Source of the DNA: Cafeteria roenbergensis
Lineage: Eukaryota > Sar > Bigyra > Bicosoecida > Cafeteriaceae
Assembly (NCBI GenBank): GCA_008330645.1
Contig: VLTN01000008.1
Coordinates: 434,001 to 498,000, forward strand
Reading direction: 5' to 3'
Length of the DNA: 64,000 nucleotides
In this document: piece by piece, positions 56,671 to 64,000 of the stretch
Numbering within the stretch: the stretch's first letter is position 1
Layout: each line of letters starts with the position of its first letter
Notes under the pieces: model-generated
Seen by the model: the letters and a program-made list of their open reading frames with translations, nothing else
Database searches by the model: none
Told to the model about the DNA's origin: nothing
Position numbers and translations under genes: made by a program

Positions 56671-57451
56671 GTCGGATGCTCCAGCTACATCCTGGAGGGG
56701 TCCCAGCTACACAAGCTGAAGCGAGACCGAGCCCTCCGTCGAGCATACGCTCGAGACCAGGCGCTCCCAAGGTGCTACGCGGTGCCCCCCAGTCCCGACG
56801 CGGTACACGCAGGGCCAATCTACGTCCACAGCTGTCTTGGTCTGACTACAGCTCAAAAGGAGGCTGGCTTGTCCGGGCACTTGCTGCGTCTTTGTGTTGA
56901 ACTTGTTGTTGGCGTGAAGCGAGCAAACTCGGCGCCTTGTTGGTCCGAACGATCCGCAGCACCCCACCTTCGCGCACCGAAAGCGTTGCTACGCAGGCCA
57001 ACCTTGCGAGCCTCCGGGCTCGCCACGTGCGACCTGGGGGGTGATGGTCGCTCTTGGGCAACCACAGTTCCCCTCCCCCTCCATCTTCGGATGACATGAC
57101 TTTCCGCTCAGGCGCAAGAAGACAGCTATCCCCAAGATACACGCTTCATTCAACCCCTCGGCTCCGCTTCAGCCCCTCGATGCCGGGCAGAACCCCCCCA
57201 CATACCTCAGCCGCCTGTCTCATGTCCGCCGACCGCGTGTTCACTCGTGTGCGTGTAGGTTGTGTCGCAGCCTGCCACCATGACCCCGTCGAATTACGCA
57301 CGGGGGCGTTGGATGTCCTGGGAAGCCCGCCAGCTCGAACCTGGCGCCTTTGCGGTGCACGCCGAGTCGCGCTCGCCTCCCAAAAGTCGCGTGCAGAGTT
57401 GAAGCGCCAGTCGAACTCGCTCTGCACCTCACTCCGTAGCGCTTGACGACA
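56671..57451. other. Gene-free spacer between the MACPF-lectin and LYR-DUF167 genes
   Basis: These 781 bp contain no frame with a recognisable motif and lower coding character than the flanks. They should hold the 3' untranslated region of the MACPF gene and the promoter of the LYR-DUF167 gene. A perfect 5-bp stem with a 7-base loop at about 57340-57356 resembles a tRNA T arm but has no matching acceptor or anticodon arms. Confidence 0.4.
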
Positions 57452-58530
57452 ATGGCCCTTTCGACCAAACCCGCCGTCATTGCGCTGTACCGCGGCCTCT
57501 TGCGGACCATTTCACGGGTGAGCGTCCCTGCTCGTCTGGGGGGCGGGATCTGTCGCCCAACGCGGTTTCTGCGGTCATGTTTGTTCGTCAGCCGCGTGCC
57601 CTCCGATTCTAAGGTGCACAGGTTTTCGCTGCGGACGCGACCGCACGGTCCCAGGCCATCGCCCAGGCCCGGCAGATGATCGAAACAAACAGGAATGCAT
57701 CAGAGGACGCCGTGGCCGGTGAGGCTCGCGCCGCTTACCGCGCGCAAAGAGGCCCCGAAGTCGGCACCGTTCTGCGCTGTCGTGCGCCTCCTCAGACTTG
57801 GCCCCGCTCCCGTTGTGCGCGGCTGCCTCGACCGTAGCACAGAGACTCACCTGCTGGAGCTCGACGAGGCGGAACAGTTTATCCGGACGAGTGTGGTGCA
57901 AGCCGCGCTGAATGACGAAGGCCACTACGGTGAGCGCGCTCTCGCTGCGATGGGGCGCCCTCGAGCCGACCTGGGATGCGCGAGGTTGCCTCCTCGGTCG
58001 CTGCGATGCGCGTACTGGCCCCAAGTGGCAGTCCCTCGGTCCGCTTGTCCTCCGCAGCCATGGCGGTCGAGCCGAGGCACGTGGGGACCGATGACCCGCT
58101 GCCCGCCGGCCAGCCAGTTTGGGCCTCGCCCTCGGGCGACGACGCCATCGCAATCGACGTGCACGTGCAACCCGGTGCCAAGTCCGCCGGTTTTGTGGGC
58201 GACTTTGGACGCAAGCTCAAGGTGCGCGTCACGGCCCAGCCGACCGACGGCGGCGCCAACAAGGCCGTCGTCGCCTTGTTTCGCGATGCCCTGCGCCTGG
58301 GCGCGTCCGACGTGGAGGTTGTGCGCGGACGCAAGTCTCGCGAAAAGCTCGTGGTCGTGCGCGGCGTGTCAATGGAGGACATCATCGAGGCGACAGGCTG
58401 GGAGGGCCCGGCTGAGTCCGCGCCCAGCGGCGGGCTCCAGATGCAGTCCGCGGAGGACATCGCGGCAGGTGATGCCAAGGACCCCGGAGGGTGTGGCTGC
58501 AGCCACGACGAGCATGACCACAGGGCTTGA
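57452..58530 (+). CDS. MZM1/LYRM7-like LYR protein fused to a DUF167 (UPF0235) domain (4 exons, about 240 aa)
   Basis: Exons are 57452-57517, 57622-57718, 57843-57929 and 58058-58530; introns are 104, 124 and 128 nt with phases 0, 1 and 1, donors gtgagc, gtgagg and gtgagc. Residues 1-83 read as an MZM1/LYRM7-type LYR protein: ALYRGLLRTISRVF, then AQARQMIETNRN, then FIRTSVVQAALND, matching the family order. Such proteins sit in the mitochondrial matrix and chaperone the Rieske Fe-S protein into complex III. Residues about 113-190 are a DUF167 domain (VHVQPGAKS, LKVRVTAQPTDGGANKAV, GRKSREKLVVV). The tail is CGCSHDEHDH, which could bind metal. The LYR frame has no stop before the DUF167 exon, and the last acceptor (tccgcag|cc) joins in phase, so I model one gene. 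A separate DUF167 gene starting at ATG 58060 remains possible. Confidence 0.75.
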
Positions 58531-58770
58531 GCGTGCGTGTGTGGCAAGCGAAGCAAATCCAGAGGTTTCGTGCGCGCGGCCGCGCGCTGGGCTGCGACGC
58601 GCGCTCTTGCTCGCACTGCCGAACGCCCCAGCATCTGGGCGCTGCGTTGCGGGTGCACCTCACTTCCCTCTCTGGACCCCAAACGCACCGCGTCGCCCCC
58701 AGCACAGTCGCAGAGGCGCCCACGCGTCCCCGGCTGCCGTGCCCGTGCTGCCGCTAGGCACGGAGCAAGC

Positions 58771-61700
58771 CTACCCCAGCGGCAGGTCCCGGGCGCCTGG
58801 GGTGATCCCCGCGTCCACGCAGCACGGCGGGGGCCTCCAGCCGAACCGCGCGGCACCGACACCCGAACGCTCAAGCGCCGCGCCCCCCACCGGGACCACC
58901 GTCTGGTCGAGGCGCAGCGCAGCCCCGATGGTGAGGTGGTCCATGCCCAAGCCGGACACGAGCTGCACGCCGAGGGGCAGACGCGTGTCCGGCACCTGGG
59001 CGTCGGCGCAGGTGGTGAGCGAGCGGCCCGGCGCGGCAGCGCGCTGCGCCAGCGCCGCCGAGTGCTGCTGCGGCGACAGCAGCGTGACGGGAACGGAAGT
59101 GGCCGGCAGTGTCGCGGCGTTGAAGATGGCTGTGAAGGCCACGTTCACGAACTCGAAGAGCGGAGCATCGTGGGGCGGGGCCGCAACTGGGTGCGTGGGA
59201 AACACCAGAATCCCGCCGCCGCCGGTCGCTGAGCCAGCCGAGAGGGTCTCCGAGAGACGGCGACGAAGCGCCACAGCAGCGCGCGCCATTGCGGCGTACA
59301 GCCGAGGAATGAGCCGCGCTTGCAGCGGCTCAAGCACGCCGAGGCCGAGCGCGGGGATGCCGTGACGAAGGCAGCCGAGAGGGCCCCTGCCCACGCAGGG
59401 GCGGTCGATAACTGCGGGGTCCCAACCGTCCTTCGCAGGGCGCGCTGGGCCGCCGCCCAGCCCAGCACAGCCGCTTGCAGCGGTGAGGGGCAGGCCGCAG
59501 AGGCGGGCCAGCAGCAAGCGAAGCGCAGGGGCCCGGGAGCCAACCGAGGGCCGCCGGTCCGCGAGGAACTCCGACTGGGGCGTGGGCTCCTCTGCCTGCA
59601 GAGCCGCGCTCCAGACGCTGAAGGCCTGCGTGAGCTCCGGCAGCGCCAGGCGCTCGACGCCCTTGCAGCCAAGCCGCGAGCAGAGCGCCAGGGCGGTGGC
59701 ATCTTGCGCCGAGAGGGCCCCCTCCACGCCCGTGGTGCAGGGGGAAGCGAGAAGCTGCGACTGGGAGGCCAGGTCGGGCACGCAGAACACGGTCACGTCC
59801 GCCCAGTTGATGCGGTGCGGCCCGCGAACCCATCCCGCCTCCACGCAGGGGACGGGGGGCGCCGGAGCGCGGGGCAGCGAAGGCCGCCCCTCTCGCCACG
59901 GAGCGCCGCCAACGGGGGCGCGCAGGCGGGCGTAGCGGCGGAACGCGGGGGTGCCCCGCACCGACTTGCACACCTGGGTCTGGGAGAGTCTCGGCGCGGA
60001 CGAGGTGGCCGGAACGCCCCCCCCTGGCGCGAGGAGCGGGCGCGGCTCCGAGCGCTCCGCGGGCTTGCGCCGGCGCCTGACGCGCGCGGACGACGACGCC
60101 CGGCGCGGCGGGGAGCCGCTGTGCGACCCAGCACCGGCCGCCGCGTGGCGCCCAGCGTGCTGCGCCTCTGTGGCGGGGCTGGCCAGGACACCACCCACAC
60201 GGCCGGCCGCTGGCTCCGCCGGCCCTTCCTCGGGAACTTCGCAAGGTCCGGGGCCCGAGTCCGCCCCGACCACGAAGGGCAGGTCGGGGATGGGCGTTCG
60301 GCCCGCGTGGGCTGGAGAGCGGCGCACGGGCCCCCCACGGCACGAGTTGCGCGGCGGGTCGGGACCCGCAGCGCCGGCGCCGGCGCCGGGGCCGGGGCCA
60401 GCAAAGCCGGCTGCGCGAATGAGCCCAAACACGCTGAGGGGCTGCCCGCGGCAGGCGGCGTCGCCGTCGGCGTCAGCGCCCGCGACGACGCACAGCGCCG
60501 GCCACAGGTCCTCAGCGTACCGCGCGATCGGGCCCGTGCATAGCAGGCGCGTGGTCGCGAAGGGGAACTGGCCCGTGCCGGGGACCAGCCCGCCGGTGGG
60601 CTTGTGGCCGAACACCCCGTTGAACGCGGCGGGCATCCGGATGCTGCCCCCGATATCCGACCCCACGCCCAGGGGCACGGCGCCGCTCGCAACCACGCAG
60701 GCCTCTCCGCCGCTGCTCCCGCCCACCGTGCGCAGGAGGTCGTAGGGGTTGTTGCTGCGGCCGTAAACCGGGTTGGTGGCTTCGTACCACAGGCAGAGTT
60801 CGCTCAGATTTGTGGAAAAGAGCGGAATCAAGCCGGCGCCATTCCCGGGGGGCAGGGCCTTCCGCAGCGCCGAGGCCGAGCTCGCAGCCTGCCCGTCCGC
60901 GTGCCCGCTGCCAGCGTCACTGGCAGCGCCGTCGGAGGCGCCGCTTCCGTCCCTGTCGTCGCCGCCGTCGTCCGCGTCGTCGCCGCCGTCGTCCGCGTCG
61001 TCGCCGCCGTCGTCCGCGTCGTCGCCGCTGTCGTCAGCGTCGTCTGCGGCCCTGTCCCATTCGTCTAGCTCGAGAAACAGCGGTGGCGCCCGGCCTGCCC
61101 CAGCGGCTGCCGGTACATCGGAGGCGCGCTCCTCCGCGCCGCCGCTCGAGGCGCCCCTCGAGGCGCCCCTCGAGCCGCCCCTTGCCGAGCCCGGGCGTGC
61201 CTGCGCCCCCCTGGAGGTTCCCGCCCCCGCTTCTGCTTCGGACCCCTCCCACGCCGCTACGTCCGCAGGGCTCATACGAAGCATCCACGGCCCGGCTTCT
61301 CCTCCGAACGCCCCGAGGGCATCGTCGGCGCGCGCGACGCTCCGGGGGCGGGCAGCAGCGCTGGGGGCCGCCGCGACCGGCCCGCCCGCTCCGTCCACGC
61401 CACAGTCCGCCGCACACGCTGCCACAGCCTGACGGACCATGGCGCTGTCGCGCAGCGAAGCGGCCGCGAGCCGAAGCCGCGAGACGACGGTCGCGTCCTG
61501 CGAGGGAGTGACGCGGGAACTGTCCTCCGCGCGAGGGACGAGGCCGCTCGTTCGCGGCATGCCGCGCAGACCAAGACACTCTTTCACGCTGCAGCCGACG
61601 CCGAAGAAGGGGCCCACGGCGTGCGGAGACACGGCCGTCTCGCCGGTGGCCAGCCGCACGCGGGCCAGGAACCGGTCGGCCAACGTTGCCTCTTGCAGCG

Positions 61701-62103
61701 CGGCCCGTGCCCGCCAGGCGACGACAGCGTTCGTGTCGGGATTACAAGCCCGCGCCCACCGGAGCGAGGCCAGGCAGACCTCGGAAGATGTCAGCTCCCC
61801 AGCGCGGATCAAGGCGGCCAGCGCTGTCGCCGAGTGCGACAAAATCCGGGTTTCCCGAAGGGTCAGCTCCCCACGCCCCAGTGCCTTGCGGTCCACTGGA
61901 GTCCTCCGCGGGCCCAAGGCCTCCTCCCGGTTCAGGGCTGCCAGGGCCGGCCCATGCGATGCGGGGCGCTGCACGAGTCCCGCCCACCGCGGACTGTTCA
62001 CCCACGCCCAGCTTGCGATGAGGCCGAGCACCAACGCCAATAGAGGAGCAGCAAGCGCGGCAGCCAGCAGTTGCCACCCGTCGAGCTCCCATGGCGGGCC
62101 CAT
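58771..62103 (-). CDS. Membrane-anchored amidase signature hydrolase, FAAH-like (about 1,110 aa)
   Basis: An amidase of the fatty-acid amide hydrolase type, which would cleave amide bonds of lipid or other substrates at a membrane. ATG 62103 was chosen because it gives an N-terminal hydrophobic helix (about residues 11-33) followed directly by family sequence; the frame is open further upstream but Arg/Gly-rich. The catalytic triad is visible: Lys174 in VGCSVKECLGLRG, cis-Ser463 in GGSSGGEA and nucleophile Ser487 in GSDIGGSIR, with the family spacing of 24 between the serines. STNLSELCLWYEATNPVYGR matches FAAH2-type enzymes. Two long inserts break the core: about 200 disordered residues between the Lys and the serines, with DDADDGG repeats, and a Pro/Arg-rich stretch of about 170 after the signature. 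Family enzymes are usually 500-600 residues. I see no consensus gtgag donor that would remove the first insert. It ends 240 bp from the oppositely oriented LYR-DUF167 gene. Confidence 0.85.
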   Translation of the reverse strand: MGPPWELDGWQLLAAALAAPLLALVLGLIASWAWVNSPRWAGLVQRPASHGPALAALNREEALGPRRTPVDRKALGRGELTLRETRILSHSATALAALIRAGELTSSEVCLASLRWARACNPDTNAVVAWRARAALQEATLADRFLARVRLATGETAVSPHAVGPFFGVGCSVKECLGLRGMPRTSGLVPRAEDSSRVTPSQDATVVSRLRLAAASLRDSAMVRQAVAACAADCGVDGAGGPVAAAPSAAARPRSVARADDALGAFGGEAGPWMLRMSPADVAAWEGSEAEAGAGTSRGAQARPGSARGGSRGASRGASSGGAEERASDVPAAAGAGRAPPLFLELDEWDRAADDADDSGDDADDGGDDADDGGDDADDGGDDRDGSGASDGAASDAGSGHADGQAASSASALRKALPPGNGAGLIPLFSTNLSELCLWYEATNPVYGRSNNPYDLLRTVGGSSGGEACVVASGAVPLGVGSDIGGSIRMPAAFNGVFGHKPTGGLVPGTGQFPFATTRLLCTGPIARYAEDLWPALCVVAGADADGDAACRGQPLSVFGLIRAAGFAGPGPGAGAGAAGPDPPRNSCRGGPVRRSPAHAGRTPIPDLPFVVGADSGPGPCEVPEEGPAEPAAGRVGGVLASPATEAQHAGRHAAAGAGSHSGSPPRRASSSARVRRRRKPAERSEPRPLLAPGGGVPATSSAPRLSQTQVCKSVRGTPAFRRYARLRAPVGGAPWREGRPSLPRAPAPPVPCVEAGWVRGPHRINWADVTVFCVPDLASQSQLLASPCTTGVEGALSAQDATALALCSRLGCKGVERLALPELTQAFSVWSAALQAEEPTPQSEFLADRRPSVGSRAPALRLLLARLCGLPLTAASGCAGLGGGPARPAKDGWDPAVIDRPCVGRGPLGCLRHGIPALGLGVLEPLQARLIPRLYAAMARAAVALRRRLSETLSAGSATGGGGILVFPTHPVAAPPHDAPLFEFVNVAFTAIFNAATLPATSVPVTLLSPQQHSAALAQRAAAPGRSLTTCADAQVPDTRLPLGVQLVSGLGMDHLTIGAALRLDQTVVPVGGAALERSGVGAARFGWRPPPCCVDAGITPGARDLPLG
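60955..61038. repeat. 21-bp tandem repeat in the amidase insert
   Basis: Four in-frame 21-bp units, the last with two changes, encode DDADDGG-type acidic repeats within the disordered insertion between the catalytic Lys and Ser segments of the amidase. Confidence 0.9.
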
Positions 62104-62313
62104 TTCTCGCGAGTTTGCGTGGTGCGCGCGCCTGCTGCTCTGTGCAGAGAGAGGCCAAGACAGAGTTCGCCCTCCCCAAATATGCGCTAGTTGTACCAAT
62201 AGCACGCTGGCCCAGCCGACCGCCCAGAAACGCCATCGCCGCACATCTGCGGCGGGCGGCGCCGGGAGCGGCGACCCGACCCTCGAGGAGCAGCGAGGCG
62301 GGGGGGGGAAAGG
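62104..62313. promoter_or_regulatory. Short divergent promoter between the amidase and the right-edge secreted protein
   Basis: The two ATGs face apart over 210 bp. The region includes a CCAAT string (about 62196-62200) within a relatively AT-richer patch (AAATATGCGCTAGTTGTACC, from about 62177), the best candidate for a shared core promoter. A run of purines precedes the plus-strand ATG. Confidence 0.5.
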
Positions 62314-64000
62314 ATGGCTATGCCATTCATCCGTCTTGCGGCTCTCGTTTGCGCCGCTGTCCTGGGGGCAGGCGCCCCGGTGCTGCAGCAGCGAGCGTTC
62401 TCGGCGCTGGCTGGCTCGCTCGAGGGACCCCGCATCGTCTTTGCCGCGCGGCTTCAGGGATCCGGAGGTGAGCTGGCCAGACAAGGCGCGAACGGGGGGC
62501 AGCGGTGCGCCTTCCCTCGCCGCGGCAGCCTGGGGCGCAGCCGAGGCGGCCCGTCGCGACGGCCGAAAGCCCCGGCCCCCCCCCCAGCCTTCCGCCCTGC
62601 CCGCAACGCTCGCCCTCGTCAGCCCCCCCCGCCCTCCTCGTGGCGCTTTGCCGCCCCGCTCCTCTGTCGCAGACGCCATCATCGCGGTGGCTGCGCCGCG
62701 GCCCGCCGCGGCCGAGCTTGGCGCCCTCGAGGCTGCGGCCGGAACAAAGGGACGCAACGTGCTTTCGCTGCTGCGCAACGCAGGCCTCCTGCCGAAAACG
62801 CCCCCCGCGTCGACTGGGGAGCCCCCGCCGTTGCCTCACCCGGCGGCGGCGCTTCGGCTGGCCCATGGCCCTGTGGCCCCAACTGACTGCAGCGGCCTGG
62901 ACGGCGCCGCCACGGGCTCCTTTGCGCTGCAGGTGCTGCGCTGGCACGCAGCAGGCACCGAGTCGCTTGCCACCGACCTGCCCGCCACTGCCATTGCAGC
63001 CTTCGCCACACCCGTGGCTTGCGTCTTTGTCCCCCCTGGGACAGTCGCTTGGGCGCGCGTCCCGGCCGAGCTGGTGGCGCCGGAGCTGGGGGCCGACGCA
63101 GCGGACTGCGACACTTCGCTGCTGGCCGCCGACGCTGCGCTCGCGTCGGCGCGGTCTCGGAACAAATCGGCCGTCTGGGCGCCTGCCGCGGCGCCGGCGG
63201 GAGCTGCTGACGGGCCCAGCCCTGGAAAGTGCTCGGCCTTTCTTCAGCTTGCGGTCCCTGCTGCGGTGCTGGCTGCGGGGGACCCTGCGGCGAGCTTGGT
63301 GGCCGCGCAACAAGGGCAGGCGCGCGGGAGACGGGAGGCCGGGCTGGGAACCGCACGGCAGCGCGACACAAGCGCCGCTTCGGCCAGCGCCGGGGTAGTG
63401 GAGGGCGACGACGGGCAGGCTCGGGTGCTGGTGGGCCCGGTGACAAGGCTGGGTTGGCGCGCCATAGGGCGAGCGTCTGAGCCGTCGGCAGCCGCGTCTC
63501 CCGGTTTCGGGACAGGCACCTCTTCGTCTGCGACCGCTGGCGAGCACATGGACGCCGGCGGGGCATCGGACGTTCGATCCGCCGCGGCCTCTGGTCGCAG
63601 CCTCGTGGCGTCCGTGCTCACGAGCGCCGTCGGGGGAGAGGCGCTGGCCTTCGCCTCGTGGCCTCAGAAGGACTGCGTCGTCCCGACGGGCGCCTGGGTG
63701 GGCGGCGCCGAGGACCAGCTCGTGTCGTCGCCGCTCCGCCCCTGCCTCCCGGGGCACCTGCCGCTGTCAATGGCGCTGTGGGGGCCGACGGCCGCGGTGG
63801 CGGGCGCCTCTGGCTCGGCGCTTGCAGTGTCCGCTGGGCCGGTGTCCGTGCCCTCGCCCTCCCGCGGCGGCGCCCAGGAGGCCTCGCCACTGGGCCGGTC
63901 TGCTTCGCTGCCGGCCAGCCTGGCCTCGCAGCTCGGCCTGTCAGTCCGAGCCCCCGGCGCGTTTTCGCTCGCAGCGGTGGGCTGGGACCCCGGAGCGCTG
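62314..64000 (+). CDS. Secreted protein of unknown family, 3' end beyond the window (2 exons seen)
   Basis: Exon 1 is 62314-62467 and opens with a signal peptide (MAMPFIRLAALVCAAVLGAGA). The intron of 205 nt is phase 1 (g|gtgagc ... gcag|ac). Exon 2 runs from 62673 and is open to the last base, giving at least 494 residues. The product is Ala, Gly, Ser and Val rich with scattered cysteines (for example TDCSGLDG, PVACVFVPPG, GKCSAFLQL, KDCVVPTG) and no domain I recognise. Exon 2 starts with DAIIAVAAPRP, a natural continuation of the mature N-terminus. It shares a short divergent promoter with the amidase. It does not show the C-x5-C pattern of the giant secreted protein. Function unknown; extracellular or secretory-pathway location is inferred from the signal peptide. 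Confidence 0.65.

Noticed and set aside
57335-57360. Possible tRNA T arm (stem GCCAG/CTGGC, loop GTTCGAG on the minus strand)
   Set aside because: No matching acceptor stem, D arm or anticodon arm lies at the right distance, and no T-run terminator follows.
58060-58530. DUF167 and amidase genes as bacterial contamination or a recent transfer
   Set aside because: Both families are also native to eukaryotes, base composition matches the neighbours, and the flanking spliceosomal introns and tRNA are nuclear in type.
57695-59365. A 556-codon plus-strand frame crossing the LYR, DUF167 and amidase genes
   Set aside because: It contains LYR exon 3 by chance of frame, but beyond 57929 it reads out of frame through DUF167 and antisense to the amidase with no family similarity.
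59320-60543. A 407-codon plus-strand frame inside the amidase gene
   Set aside because: It is antisense to recognisable amidase sequence and Arg/Gly-rich; treated as a shadow.
62327-63757. A 476-codon minus-strand frame opposite the right-edge secreted protein
   Set aside because: The plus strand has a signal peptide, a consensus intron and an open exon; the minus frame has only Arg-rich composition and no motif.

Overview
The window is GC-rich nuclear DNA from a microbial eukaryote. The evidence is a nuclear-type tRNA-Leu with an RNA polymerase III terminator, short GT-AG introns (104-218 nt, donors all gtgag), and eukaryotic proteins: a voltage-gated K+ channel, a TRF4-type poly(A) polymerase, a DUF3638/DUF3645 giant, an LYR-motif mitochondrial assembly factor and a perforin-domain lectin. 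Genes are dense and coding exons can be enormous (20.8 kb and 17.6 kb without a break). I cannot name the organism. A free-living protist such as a stramenopile, haptophyte or similar would fit.

Layout. 1-6104: a plus-strand EF-hand protein that is mostly low complexity and whose frame is open to the left edge. 6281-8491 (minus): a two-exon non-canonical poly(A) polymerase. 8835-29853 (minus): a two-exon gene for a protein of about 6,964 residues with a Cys/His motif module, a UBA-like segment, the DUF3638 ATPase core with DUF3645, a helicase-like C-terminal part and three SPRY-like domains. 30417-35366 (plus): a two-exon voltage-gated K+ channel, head-to-head with the previous gene over 563 bp. 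35637-53282 (minus): one exon coding a secreted protein of 5,881 residues made of about 15 diverged Cys-rich modules, then a 16-residue acidic tandem repeat and a coiled coil. 53750-53830 (plus): tRNA-Leu(CAG). 54506-56670 (plus): a secreted MACPF protein with bulb-type lectin repeats. 57452-58530 (plus): a four-exon gene that reads as a fusion of an MZM1/LYRM7-like LYR protein and a DUF167 (UPF0235) domain. 58771-62103 (minus): an N-terminally anchored amidase of the FAAH type. 62314-64000 (plus): the start of an unrecognised secreted protein, cut by the window end.

The genes do not form an operon or an obvious pathway. Three products enter the secretory route (the modular giant, the MACPF-lectin and the right-edge protein). 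Two are membrane proteins (the channel and the amidase). Two concern RNA or ubiquitin-related functions (poly(A) polymerase, DUF3638 giant) and one is probably mitochondrial (LYR-DUF167). All exon joins were deduced by reading splice signals and checking phase and family similarity from memory. No transcript or database evidence was available.
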